DNA of 64,000 bases, taken from assembly GCA_963777855.1 (NCBI GenBank), contig CAVZRW010000005.1:124001-188000 (forward strand), read 5' to 3'. Origin of the DNA: Prado023 sp963777855. GTDB lineage: Bacteria; Actinomycetota; Actinomycetes; S36-B12; CAIYMF01. Position numbers and translations under genes: made by a program. The notes under the pieces were generated by a model. That model saw only the letters and a list, made by a program, of their open reading frames with translations. It did no database searches and had not been told where the DNA came from. This document shows, piece after piece, positions 1 to 8,652 of this stretch (its first letter is position 1; each line of letters starts with the position of its first letter).

Positions 1-2
1 GC

Positions 3-527
3 ATGGCCACGCGGGCTGCGCAGTTCCGCTCCGCGATCGAGCACCTCCTCGCCGACCACCCGGATGCCGTGTTCGTCTGCCGCTGCTCACGCCGCGAGCT
101 GGGCCCCGGCGGGCGCTGCCACGCCGGCTGCGCTGTTGCGGGACACCCGCTCGTCCCCAGCGCCTCGACGCTCCGGCTGGCCACCGACTCCGGCGACCAC
201 GTGCTCTGGCGCCGCGACGACCTGCCCGGCTACGACCTGGGCTCGGTGCTCTGCGACGAGGACCTGGGCGTCACGGCCCTCGTGCGCGGCGAGGACCTGC
301 GCGCGTCCACGGCCGTGCAGCGCCACCTCGCCACCCTCCTGCCCGCCCCCGGGGTCCTGCGCGCCGCGGTGCACCACCACGCCCTGATCACCGCGCTCGA
401 CGGATCGAAGCTGAGCAAGAGCGCCGGAGCCCGATCCCACCCGCTGGAGCGCACCGCAGCCCAGCGTGCCCTCGTCCACGAATGGGCCGAGGTCCTCGGA
501 GCCCCCCTGGGCATCACGCGGCCGTAG
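3..527 (+). CDS. gluQ: Glutamyl-Q tRNA(Asp) synthetase, 3' part
   Basis: This is the C-terminal part of a class I glutamyl-tRNA synthetase paralogue that attaches glutamate to queuosine in tRNA(Asp). The visible 174 residues carry a Cys-x-Cys plus Cys-x3-Cys cluster near residues 26-42, matching the zinc site that separates GluQ from ordinary GluRS, and a KLSKS signature near residue 137. The N-terminal HIGH region is absent because the gene runs off the window start, so the first in-frame ATG is probably not the true start. GluQ proteins are near 300 residues, so slightly over half is present. A truncated GluRS is the alternative, but the protein ends without an anticodon-binding domain. Confidence 0.8.
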   Translation: MATRAAQFRSAIEHLLADHPDAVFVCRCSRRELGPGGRCHAGCAVAGHPLVPSASTLRLATDSGDHVLWRRDDLPGYDLGSVLCDEDLGVTALVRGEDLRASTAVQRHLATLLPAPGVLRAAVHHHALITALDGSKLSKSAGARSHPLERTAAQRALVHEWAEVLGAPLGITRP

Positions 528-597
528 GGCGCGCCACTCAGCGACCCAGCGCGCGCCTCAGGCGGTGTCCGGCGCCTCCCAGGGTGCGACGAAGGGG

Positions 598-1044
598 AAC
601 CGGCCCACCTACAACTCCCACGCCCTGTAAGCCCAGCTGCACCACATCGACGGCCTGGCCGAGCACTTCCTCTACCTCAACGACGACGTGCTCCTCGGTC
701 GGCGGACCGGCGCCGAGCTGTGGTTCGCCGGCAACGGGCAGCCCCGGTTCCACAACACCGCCAGCCAGGTGTCCGGATCCGACCTGCCCGGCCTGCCGCC
801 CCACGAGCGGGCAAGGAACCACACCCTCGCACTGGTCGAGCAGCTCACCGGCAGGACGCGCCGGCGCAACCTGCAACACGGCCCGCACCCCATGGCCCAG
901 CAGGCCCTGCGTCGGGTCAGGCTGCGGATGCCCGACACCCTGTGCCTCAACGACGCCGAGGGACCCACCCCCGCGCCCGAGCGGGCGCGGATCATCGGTG
1001 AGTTCCTGGCCAGGACCTACCCGACACCCAGCGGTTCCGGCTCC
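598..1044 (+). pseudogene. Stealth-family sugar-phosphate transferase remnant
   Basis: Frame 1 encodes a decayed piece of a Stealth protein, the family that transfers sugar phosphates in capsule and surface-polymer synthesis. The conserved CR2 core is recognisable (PTYNSHA then HFLYLNDDVLLGR), but the codon after its first half is TAA at 628-630, where the family normally has a charged residue. A CR4-like end (LCLNDAEG, then FLARTYPTPSG) follows after a shortened middle. The CR1 region with the DxVYTWVDG motif is missing and no stop closes the frame. The sequence therefore looks like a relic with an internal nonsense codon, a deletion and a lost 5' half. Family membership is inferred from these motifs. 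Confidence 0.6.
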
Positions 1045-1115
1045 CGGCCCCCGGCCGGGCGGGCAGCGGGTAGGCGCGGACCCGGGGACGGCCCGCGGGC
1101 CCGGACGACGCGGCC

Positions 1116-1859
1116 TCAGCCCGCCGGCAGCTCGATCGGCTGCTCCCCGCTGTGGCTGCTCCACAGCCGGGGTCGGTGGGCCTGGAACCAGTCCCCGCCC
1201 TCGGTGTGGATCAGCACGCCGGTGGTCACCGCGGCACGGACCTCGCGATCGGCTCCCCGGGGCATCCACGCCAGCAGCTCAGCCAGGTCCTCGTCGATCA
1301 CCCGGGCCGCGATCTCGGTGAGCTCGACGGGCTCGGGGATCTGGCCATAGGTGATCGCGGACAGCATCCGTTGGCGCAGCAGGGTCATCTCCGGGTCGAC
1401 CGGGTCGGGGCCGAGGTGCAGCTGGCTGGTGAGCAGCTCGTCGCGGAAGGCCATCAGCGCCCCGCACGTGCGACTCGTCGCCTGCTGGTGACCCCGGCGC
1501 ACGTAGCCGAACGACCCGGAGCGGTCCATCCCCACGTGCGCGGCCGACACCACGACGTAGCGCAGCGGTTCACCGGGGTCGAGCGGGGCGTGGCCGGCGG
1601 CCGCGGCGATCCCGGTGCGTCCGACCGTCAGCAGGCCGCCGAGGGAGTCCATGTGGAAGGCCGGCCCCCACGCGGCCTCCAACTCGGAGACGAACGGGAA
1701 GCACAGCTCGTCGCGGCAGACCCCGACCAGCAGCAGGCAGTGCCCCGAGGTGAATCCCAGCCCCTGGCAGGCCTGGCGCCAGGCCGCCACGAACGGGCCC
1801 GCGGGCACCGCCGCGGGGAAGCCCTCGTGGACCCGCTGGGCAACGCTGCGGTGCGCCAC
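1116..1859 (-). CDS. LCIB/LCIC-family (carbonic anhydrase-like) protein
   Basis: The protein (247 residues from GTG) matches the limiting-CO2-inducible B (LCIB) family, some members of which are zinc carbonic anhydrases of beta-like fold. The diagnostic blocks are present: CRDE at residues 48-51, GGLLTVGRTGIAAA at 74-87, AHVGMD at 107-112, and TCGAL at 131-135, followed by a DPVDPE/LLRQR segment. Cys48, His108 and Cys132 correspond to the known zinc ligands and Asp50 to the catalytic aspartate, so the active site looks intact. The start lies 2 nt after the stop of the upstream aldose epimerase gene, so the two are probably co-transcribed. Family assignment is by recalled motifs; activity is inference. 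Confidence 0.75.
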   Translation of the reverse strand: MAHRSVAQRVHEGFPAAVPAGPFVAAWRQACQGLGFTSGHCLLLVGVCRDELCFPFVSELEAAWGPAFHMDSLGGLLTVGRTGIAAAAGHAPLDPGEPLRYVVVSAAHVGMDRSGSFGYVRRGHQQATSRTCGALMAFRDELLTSQLHLGPDPVDPEMTLLRQRMLSAITYGQIPEPVELTEIAARVIDEDLAELLAWMPRGADREVRAAVTTGVLIHTEGGDWFQAHRPRLWSSHSGEQPIELPAG

Positions 1860-1861
1860 GG

Positions 1862-2833
1862 TCAGCTCGTGCGGTCCACCGAGATGGTGAACGCGGCCCG
1901 GAAGGACTTGCCGCGCGGCACGACCTCCATCGGCTCCTGGCCGGAGAACGGGTCGCTGGCCGCGGTCATCGGCTCGATGCAGATGTGGTCGCGGTGCGGG
2001 GGGCCGTAGAGGATCGCCCAGTCGTAACCCATGTCGAATCGGATCGACATCTTGCGCCCGTTGCCGCGGATGTAGGCCGTCGTCCCGTTGGCCACGTCCG
2101 CGAACAGGTCGTCCAGGGGGCGGTCCCCGAGCTTGCCGACGATGGGCTCCACGCGCTCGTGCGTGCCGAGGGGCAGCAGGGTCGTGCCCAGCGGGCACCG
2201 CTCGGTGAAGGGCAGGTACACCTCCCACTCCTCGCGGGACTGGCCGGGGATCGACAGGTAGGGGTGCCAGCCGAAGGCGATCGGCACCTCGTCCTGCCCG
2301 GTGGCGATGATCGCGGTGCTGAAGGTCAGCGAGGTCGAGCGCAGCGTCACCTTGAGCTCGATGTGGTGCTCGAACGGGAAGGCCATGAAGTCCGGGCGCC
2401 GCTGGGTGAACTCCAGGCGGGCCATGATCCAGGCCTCCTCAGCCTCGGCCCGGACCTCGATGACGTCCCAGTCCGGGCTGCCGCGCAGCAGGCCGTGGAT
2501 GGGCTGGCCGAAGGCGTCGAAGCGCAGGTTCGGGGTGTCCGGGTGCACGTCGATGCGCCGGACCCCACCGCCCTCGTGCACCACGGCGTAGGCCATCCGC
2601 CCGAGGCGGTTGGCCCACGGGGCCAGGATCGGCACGCCGAAGGTCTTGCCGTCCTCCACGTACCCCTTGAGCCCGTAGCGCTGGCCCAGCATCTCCTCGC
2701 CGTCGTGGGTCATCGAGGAGCAGACCATGCCGGCCTTCGGGACGAACGTGGCACTCACGTTGGCCGGCGAGTGCAGCGTGACGGTCTCGAACTCGGGCAT
2801 CTCAGGATGGGGCGCGCGGGTGATCTCATACAC
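1862..2833 (-). CDS. Aldose 1-epimerase family protein
   Basis: A 323-residue galactose mutarotase-like protein expected to interconvert sugar anomers in the cytoplasm. Family features include a WANRLG block near residue 73, FGWHPYL near residue 182 carrying the conserved His, and a late glutamate in the CIEPMTA segment. The GTG start is supported by a TAGGCT box ending 7 nt upstream, which would give a leaderless transcript. It is followed after 2 nt by the LCIB-type gene, with which it probably forms a two-gene unit. Substrate cannot be read from the sequence; hexose-phosphate mutarotases share this fold. Confidence 0.85.
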   Translation of the reverse strand: MYEITRAPHPEMPEFETVTLHSPANVSATFVPKAGMVCSSMTHDGEEMLGQRYGLKGYVEDGKTFGVPILAPWANRLGRMAYAVVHEGGGVRRIDVHPDTPNLRFDAFGQPIHGLLRGSPDWDVIEVRAEAEEAWIMARLEFTQRRPDFMAFPFEHHIELKVTLRSTSLTFSTAIIATGQDEVPIAFGWHPYLSIPGQSREEWEVYLPFTERCPLGTTLLPLGTHERVEPIVGKLGDRPLDDLFADVANGTTAYIRGNGRKMSIRFDMGYDWAILYGPPHRDHICIEPMTAASDPFSGQEPMEVVPRGKSFRAAFTISVDRTS

Positions 2834-2840
2834 GCGCCCG

Positions 2841-2846
2841 AGCCTA
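2841..2846 (-). promoter_or_regulatory. Leaderless -10 box for the aldose epimerase operon
   Basis: On the minus strand TAGGCT is followed by 7 nt and then the GTG start at 2833, the spacing expected when transcription begins at the start codon. No convincing -35 element is visible. Confidence 0.5.
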
Positions 2847-2902
2847 TTGCCCGCCCCGCCAAGATCCCACCCGGCCGGTCGCCCCGGCCCGGCGGATCCG
2901 GG

Positions 2903-4063
2903 TCACTGCTCCTCGGGCAGGCCCAGGTCGCGGGCGATGAGCATGCGCTGCACCTCGGAGGTGCCCTCGCCGATCTCCAGGATCTTGGCGTCCCGGTAGA
3001 ACCGCCCGACCGCCGAGTCGACCATGAAGCCGTAGCCGCCGTGCACCTGCGTGGCCGCCCGTGCGTTGTCCATCGCGGCCTCGGAGGAGTACAGCTTGGC
3101 GATGCTGGCCTCGCGGGCGAACGGCCGGCCGGCGACCATGAGGGCCGCGGCCTGGCGCCACGCGAGCCGGGAGAGGTGGGCCCGCACCTCCATGTCGGCG
3201 ATCATGAACTGGATCGACTGGCGGCTGCCGATCGGGCGGCCGAACGACTCGCGCGTGGCCGAGTAGGCCAGCGACTCGTCGACGCAGCCCTGCGCCAGCC
3301 CCGTGGCCAGCGCGGCGATGGCCACGCGGCCCTCGCTGAGGATCGACAGGAACTGCGCGTAGCCCCGGCCCCGGTGCCCCACCAGGTTGGCCACCGGGAC
3401 CCGGACGTCGGTGAAGGCCAGCTCGTGGGTGTCCGAGCAGTTCCAGCCCACCTTGTCGTACCCGGGGGCGACGGTGAACCCGGGCGTGCCCGCGGGCACG
3501 AGGATCGCCGAGATCTCCGGGCGCCCGTCGGTCCGCGTGCCGGTGACCGCGGTGACGGTGACCAGGCCGGTGATCGCGGTGCCGGAGTTGGTGATGAAGG
3601 ACTTCGAGCCGTTGATGACCCACTGGTCACCCTCGACCACGGCTGTCGTGCGCACGCTGCCGGCATCCGAGCCCGACCCGGACTCCGTGAGCCCGAAGGC
3701 GCCGAGCACCTCGCCGGCAGCCATCCCGGGCAGCCACTGCCGGCGCTGCTCCTCGGTGCCGAAGCGCAGGATCGGCATCGCCCCCAGGGAGACCCCCGCC
3801 TCGAGGGTGATCGCCAGCGACGAGTCCACCCGCGCCAGCTCCTCGATGGCCACGCACAGCGCCAGGTAGTCCCCGCCCATGCCGCCGTACTCCTCGGGGA
3901 TCGGCAGGCCGAACAGGCCGAGCGCGCCCATCCGGCGCACGAGGGCCAGGGGGAACTCGCCGCGCCGGTAGTGCCCGGCGATGACCGGGGCTACCTCGTC
4001 GCGCGCGAAGCGGGCCACCACCTCGCGCAACTCCTCGTGCTCAGCGGGCAGGGCGTGGTCCAC
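2903..4063 (-). CDS. Acyl-CoA dehydrogenase
   Basis: A 386-residue FAD-dependent acyl-CoA dehydrogenase that introduces the alpha-beta double bond in acyl-CoAs. The FAD/substrate signature GAFGLTESGSGSD is near residue 141 and the C-terminal signature QVHGGYGFM is near residue 338. The likely catalytic base is Glu366, in IGEGTSEVQ, at the position used by short- and branched-chain enzymes. Length and domain order are complete. Chain-length specificity cannot be assigned; with carboxylase and mutase genes elsewhere in the window, a role in branched-chain or odd-chain catabolism is plausible. The gene is monocistronic, preceded by a 174 nt gap to the divergent gtrA-like gene. Confidence 0.92.
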   Translation of the reverse strand: MDHALPAEHEELREVVARFARDEVAPVIAGHYRRGEFPLALVRRMGALGLFGLPIPEEYGGMGGDYLALCVAIEELARVDSSLAITLEAGVSLGAMPILRFGTEEQRRQWLPGMAAGEVLGAFGLTESGSGSDAGSVRTTAVVEGDQWVINGSKSFITNSGTAITGLVTVTAVTGTRTDGRPEISAILVPAGTPGFTVAPGYDKVGWNCSDTHELAFTDVRVPVANLVGHRGRGYAQFLSILSEGRVAIAALATGLAQGCVDESLAYSATRESFGRPIGSRQSIQFMIADMEVRAHLSRLAWRQAAALMVAGRPFAREASIAKLYSSEAAMDNARAATQVHGGYGFMVDSAVGRFYRDAKILEIGEGTSEVQRMLIARDLGLPEEQ

Positions 4064-4237
4064 GGGACACCTCCATGATCGGGCCGGTCGATGGCTCGGG
4101 CCTCGGGGGCCGAGCGTCCGACACCGGGCCGGCGGTGCTCACGCTACCGAGGCCCAGTGGCACACTTCACAGGTACCGGCCGCAATGGGTGGACCAGGGC
4201 AGGTGTGGGCTGTGCGGCCCGCGGGTAGGGGGTGGGC

Positions 4238-4735
4238 ATGACACAGGCGGTGGAGTTGATCGAGAACCAGCAGCCGACCGGGCGCATGCCCGCGGCGGTG
4301 CGGCGCATCGGCGCCGAGATCGCCAAGTTCGGCACGGTGGGGGCGATCGCCTTCGTCATCGACGTCGGCCTGTTCAACATCCTGCGCGCGGGCCTGCTCT
4401 CCGACAGCCCGCTGACCGCCAAGACCATCTCGGTGATCGTGGCCACCACGTTCGCCTTCCTGGCCAACCGCAACTGGACCTACCGCGACCGGGCCCGCAC
4501 CGGCTACGGCCGGGAGACCGCGCTGTTCTTCGCGACCAACGCCGTGGCCCTGCTGATCTCCTGGGCCTGTCTGGCCACGACCCACTACCTGCTCGGCTTC
4601 GACAGCCAGCTGGCCGACAACATCAGCGGCAACATCATCGCCGTGGGCCTGGGCACGCTGTTCCGGTTCTGGGTCTACCGCACCTGGGTCTTCCCCGAGG
4701 AGCCGGTCGACCTCGATGGGGAGACGCGGGCCTAG
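4238..4735 (+). CDS. GtrA-family membrane protein
   Basis: A 165-residue GtrA/DPMS-like integral membrane protein with four hydrophobic segments (about residues 28-50, 55-75, 92-115 and 125-150). The family helps flip or modify polyprenyl-linked sugars for cell-wall polysaccharides. The family feature FLANRNWTYR follows the second segment. The ATG at 4238 has a purine-rich GGGTAGGGGG stretch just upstream; an in-frame GTG at 4232 is the alternative start. No glycosyltransferase partner is adjacent, so the sugar and lipid carrier are unknown. Confidence 0.85.
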   Translation: MTQAVELIENQQPTGRMPAAVRRIGAEIAKFGTVGAIAFVIDVGLFNILRAGLLSDSPLTAKTISVIVATTFAFLANRNWTYRDRARTGYGRETALFFATNAVALLISWACLATTHYLLGFDSQLADNISGNIIAVGLGTLFRFWVYRTWVFPEEPVDLDGETRA

Positions 4736-4810
4736 TCCCGGACCAGGGCTCCCCGACCGCTCCCCGTCTCCGCCCCGGCTCTCATGGCCGGGTCCCGATC
4801 GGGCTGCCGT

Positions 4811-5797
4811 TCAGGCGCGCCGGCGGACCACCGTGGTGGCCCGCACGAGCCCCAAGCCGCGCAGCGGCCTCGGTGGCTGATGGCGCAGCAGGTAGGTGGA
4901 GGAGTCCACCAGCGCCTCCTCCGTGGCCGAGTCGAGCACTGTCGTACCCGGGCGGGCGATCGCCGTCAGCCTGCTGGCCCGGTTGACCGTGCCGCCGTAG
5001 ATGTCGCCCATGCGCGTGATCAGCCGGCCGGTGGCCAGGCCGATGCGCAGGTTGATCGGATCGTCACCGGGCAGGGCCATGTCGTGCATGTCGGAGGCGA
5101 TCGCCACCGCGGCGTCGGCGGCGTCGGCCACGAACATCACCTCGTCGCCGAGGGTCTTCACCAGTCGGGCGGCGTGCCCGGCCACGATGTCGGCCGCACC
5201 CGTCTCGAACGAGGCGACCAGCAGGGCCAGGTCCTCGTCGGCCATCACCCGGGTCAGGCGCGTGAAGCCCGCGATGTCGGCGAACCCGACGGTGGCCGAT
5301 GCCGCCTCGACGGGGTCCCCGGCGTCGTCGACCACCGACAGCCCGCGGCCGATCACGGCGGCCAGGTGCCGACGCCAGGCGTGCACGAGCAGCAGGTCGA
5401 GGCCGGGCAGCACCTCGGAGATCCCGTCGACGACGGCGTCGAGGTCGATCGGGTCCTCGGCGTCGGCCAGCACCCGCGCCATCGTGTCGACCTGCCAGTC
5501 GGCCAGGCGGGAGGCCGTCTGGCCCATGCTGCGCACGATCTCCAGGGTGGTGGGCTCGTCGAGGCGCCCGGTGGACACCCAGTCGACCACCTGGCGAAGG
5601 GCCTGCACGTCGCGCGCGGTGAAGACGCGCGCGACCCCGACGTCCGGGAAGCCCATGGCCCGCCAGTAGGGCCGGGCCTCCTCGACCGTGATCCCCGCGG
5701 CGGCGGCCGCCTGCTCCCGGGTGAACTCCGCAGGGGCGCCGAGCACCAGCTCGGGCAGTCCCCGGGTCGCCCGGTCGCGGGCGTCCCGGTCGGTCAA
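4811..5797 (-). CDS. Class III adenylate cyclase with N-terminal regulatory domain
   Basis: A 328-residue soluble cyclase making cAMP from ATP. The N-terminal half (about 20-160) resembles the adenylate-cyclase regulatory domain of the pH-responsive mycobacterial enzyme Rv1264. The catalytic half has the metal-binding FADIAGFT motif near residue 172, KTLGDEVMF with the adenine-selecting Lys and second metal Asp near 213, and GGTVNRASRL with the transition-state Asn/Arg near 268. The determinants favour adenylate over guanylate cyclase. Its ATG overlaps the biotin ligase stop (ATGA), so the two are translationally coupled. A CRP-type site at 49660 could respond to its product; that link is inference. 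Confidence 0.88.
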   Translation of the reverse strand: MTDRDARDRATRGLPELVLGAPAEFTREQAAAAAGITVEEARPYWRAMGFPDVGVARVFTARDVQALRQVVDWVSTGRLDEPTTLEIVRSMGQTASRLADWQVDTMARVLADAEDPIDLDAVVDGISEVLPGLDLLLVHAWRRHLAAVIGRGLSVVDDAGDPVEAASATVGFADIAGFTRLTRVMADEDLALLVASFETGAADIVAGHAARLVKTLGDEVMFVADAADAAVAIASDMHDMALPGDDPINLRIGLATGRLITRMGDIYGGTVNRASRLTAIARPGTTVLDSATEEALVDSSTYLLRHQPPRPLRGLGLVRATTVVRRRA

Positions 5798-6726
5798 CGC
5801 GGTTCCGCGCTCGCGTGCACCACGTCGCCGACCACGACCGGCACCTGGCCGTCAGCGGTGTCCACCAGCAGCTCGCCGGTGGACCCGATCGCGGCCCCGG
5901 TGCCCACGAGGTCCTCGGCGCCGGGCCGGACCACCCGCAGCGCCGCGCCCACCGAGATGCAGCGCTCCCGGTAGGCGCCCAGGAGCCGGTCGAGGGCCTG
6001 CGGATCGGTGCCGACGGCGTCCCACGCGGTGAACCAGTGCTCCAGGCGGGACAGCGAACGGCCGATGAGCTTGGCCCGTCGCGGCCTCGGGACCCCGGCC
6101 AGCGTCAGCGACGTCGCCTCCGGCACGGGCAGGTCCGCCTCGGCGAGGTCGACGTTGATCCCGATGCCCAGCACGATGGCCCCGGAGGCGGCATCCCGCT
6201 CGGCCAGGATCCCGCCGACCTTGCCGCCGCGCCCGCTCGGGGCGTCCTGGTCGCGGATGACCAGGTCGTTGGGCCACTTGAGGCTCGTGCGCACGCCGGT
6301 CACGAACTCCATCGCCTCGGCCACGGCCACGCCGGCCAGCAGGGGCAGCATCCCCCAGGCCCGGTCGGGGCCGTCGGGCAGCAGCACCACCGAGAACAGC
6401 GCGGAGGTGCCGGCCGGTGCCTGCCACTGGCGCTCGAGGCGCCCGCGGCCGGTGGTCTGCAGGTCGGTCACCAGGATCGAGCCGCTGGGCACGCCGGCCG
6501 AGGCCATCGCCATGCCGAGGGTGTTCGTCGAGCCGATCGCGGGGTAGACGGTCACGATCCGCCAGGATCCGCCGCCCTTGCGGATCGACTTGAGGATCAT
6601 CGGCACGTCGATGTCCACCGGCCAACCGGCCTGGTAGGCGACGCCACTCGAGCGCAGGCGCCCGTCGGGGCCGGGAACGAGGGGGGCGGGGGCCGGGGCA
6701 ACCAGCCCAGATGTGGGTTCGGACAC
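5794..6726 (-). CDS. birA: Biotin--[acetyl-CoA carboxylase] ligase
   Basis: Attaches biotin to the carboxylase carrier domain through biotinyl-AMP. The biotin-binding GRGRLERQW loop, LKWPNDLV, KVGGILAE and GIGINVD motifs are all present, followed by a small C-terminal SH3-like domain. There is no N-terminal winged helix, so it is a group I ligase without repressor function. A GTG at 6726 (310 residues) is chosen because it begins a plausible N-terminus; longer upstream reading is possible and a later ATG also exists. It is divergent from the carboxylase beta gene whose partner subunit it would biotinylate, and its stop overlaps the adenylate cyclase start. Confidence 0.88.
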   Translation of the reverse strand: MSEPTSGLVAPAPAPLVPGPDGRLRSSGVAYQAGWPVDIDVPMILKSIRKGGGSWRIVTVYPAIGSTNTLGMAMASAGVPSGSILVTDLQTTGRGRLERQWQAPAGTSALFSVVLLPDGPDRAWGMLPLLAGVAVAEAMEFVTGVRTSLKWPNDLVIRDQDAPSGRGGKVGGILAERDAASGAIVLGIGINVDLAEADLPVPEATSLTLAGVPRPRRAKLIGRSLSRLEHWFTAWDAVGTDPQALDRLLGAYRERCISVGAALRVVRPGAEDLVGTGAAIGSTGELLVDTADGQVPVVVGDVVHASAEPR

Positions 6727-6770
6727 GAGGATAAGGTACTTCACAGGACCGCCTGCGAGAGGACCACGCA

Positions 6771-8373
6771 ATGACCGCGCCCGCACCTGAGCCCGCCGCG
6801 AACCCGATCGACCTGACCACCACCGCCGGCAAGGTGGCCGACCTCGAGGAGCGCCGCCACGAGGCGATCGCCGCGGGCAAGGCCAAGCGGATCGAGAAGC
6901 AGCACGCCAAGGGCAAGATGACCGCCCGCGAGCGCCTGCGCCACCTGCTCGACCCGGACTCGTTCGTGGAGCTCGACGAGCTCGCGCGGCACCGCTCCCA
7001 CGGCTTCGGCCTGCAGCGCACCCGGCCCTACGGCGACGGCGTGGTCACCGGCTACGGCACGATCGACGGCCGGCCGGTGTGCGTGTTCGCGCAGGACTTC
7101 ACCGTCTTCGGCGGCTCGCTGGGCGAGGTCTTCGGCGAGAAGATCGTCAAGGTGATGGACCTGGCCATGAAGAGCGGCTGGCCGGTGATCGGCATCAACG
7201 ACTCCGGCGGGGCGCGCATCCAGGAGGGCGTGGTCTCCCTGGGCCTGTACGGCGAGATCTTCCTGCGCAACGTGCACGCCTCGGGCGTGATCCCGCAGAT
7301 CTCGCTGATCATGGGCCCGTGCGCAGGTGGGGCCGTGTACTCCCCGGCTGTCACCGACTTCACGGTCATGGTCGACAAGACCTCGCACATGTTCATCACC
7401 GGGCCCGAGGTGATCAAGTCGGTGACCGGCGAGGACGTGGAGTTCGAGGAGCTCGGCGGCGCGCGCACCCACAACACCCGCTCGGGAGTGGCCCACTACA
7501 TGGGCACCGACGAGCACGACGCGCTGGAGTACGTCACGGGCCCTGCTCAGCTACCTGCCGAGCAACAACATGGAGCGCCCGCCGGTGTTCGACGTGGAGG
7601 CCGAGCTCTCGGTCACCGAGGAGGACCTGGCCCTGGACACCATCATCCCGGACTCCCCCAACCAGCCCTACGACATGCACCGCGTGATCGAGGCCGTGCT
7701 CGACGACGGGGAGTTCCTCGAGGTGCAGCCCCTGTGGGCGCCGAACATGGTGATCGGCTTCGGCCGGGTCGAGGGCCGCTCCGTCGGCGTCGTGGCCAAC
7801 CAGCCGATGCAGTTCGCGGGCACGCTGGACATCGACGCCTCGGAGAAGGCCGCGCGCTTCGTGCGCACCTGCGACGCCTTCAACGTGCCGGTGCTCACCT
7901 TCGTCGACGTGCCGGGCTTCCTGCCGGGCACCGACCAGGAGTGGAACGGCATCATCCGCCGCGGCGCGAAGCTGATCTACGCGTACTGCGAGGCCACCGT
8001 GCCGAAGGTCACGGTGATCACCCGCAAGGCCTACGGCGGCGCCTACGACGTGATGGGGTCCAAGCACCTCGGCGGGGACATGTCCCTGGCGTGGCCCACG
8101 GCCCAGATCGCCGTCATGGGCGCCCAGGGCGCGGTGAACATCCTGTACCGCAAGGAGCTGGCCGCCGCCGAGGACCCGGTCGCCGAGCGCGCCCACCTCG
8201 AGGCCGACTACAACCTGCAGCTGGCCAACCCGTACCTGGCCGCCGAGCGCGGCTACGTCGACCGGGTGATCCTGCCCAGCGAGACCCGCAACCAGGTGGT
8301 GCGTGCGCTGCGCATCCTGCGCAACAAGCGCCAGACGCTACCGGCCAAGAAGCACGGGAACATCCCGCTGTGA
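6771..8373 (+). CDS. pccB: Acyl-CoA (propionyl-CoA) carboxylase beta subunit, frameshifted
   Basis: Carboxyltransferase subunit that moves CO2 from carboxybiotin to acetyl- or propionyl-CoA. The first frame runs from MTAPAPEPA to about position 7540 and contains the NDSGGARIQEG and MGPCAGGAVYSP oxyanion-hole region. The second frame continues with LLSYLPSNN, GFLPGTDQEW and KAYGGAYDVM and ends at 8373. The break is one extra G in ACGGGCCCTG near 7541; removing it gives about 533 residues, normal for AccD/PccB. A base-calling or consensus error is more likely than a real mutation. It overlaps the epsilon subunit gene (GTGA). Confidence 0.88.
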
Positions 8374-8585
8374 GCGCCGAGCAGGCGGCCGTGCCCGCGC
8401 TGCGGATCGTCCGCGGGGAGCCGACGGCCGAGGAGATCGCCGCCCTGGTGGGGGTGCTGGCGGTGGCCTCGGGCGCACCCGAGGCCACCGCCGCCCGCGA
8501 GGAGTCCCAGTGGGCGGCACCGGCGCGGCTGGCCCGCGAGGCGGTCAGCCCCAGCGGCTGGTGGTCCTCGGCCCTGCCGCGCTGA
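8370..8585 (+). CDS. accE: Acyl-CoA carboxylase epsilon subunit
   Basis: A 71-residue actinobacterial AccE/PccE-type subunit that stabilises the biotin carboxylase-carboxyltransferase complex. It has the family N-terminus LRIVRGEPTAEEIAAL and the closing GWWSSALPR block. The GTG start overlaps the beta-subunit stop as GTGA. Its placement directly after the carboxyltransferase gene is the usual actinobacterial arrangement and supports both assignments. Confidence 0.88.
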   Translation: MSAEQAAVPALRIVRGEPTAEEIAALVGVLAVASGAPEATAAREESQWAAPARLAREAVSPSGWWSSALPR

Positions 8586-8639
8586 CTGCCGGCGGGGCGG
8601 CACAGCGGCGCGCTGCAGCGGCGGCTCCCCCGGCGCGGC

Positions 8640-8645
8640 TAGGCT
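8640..8645 (+). promoter_or_regulatory. Leaderless -10 box for the GT4-like gene
   Basis: TAGGCT lies 7 nt before the GTG at 8653, the same box and spacing as at the aldose epimerase gene. No clear ribosome-binding site precedes this GTG, consistent with a leaderless start. Confidence 0.5.
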
Positions 8646-8652
8646 GCGAGCC

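Noticed and set aside
1985..4078. Long open frames opposite real genes, such as the 697-codon frame over the epimerase and dehydrogenase genes
   Set aside because: They are Arg/Gly/His-rich mirror frames caused by the high GC content and have no recognisable domain.
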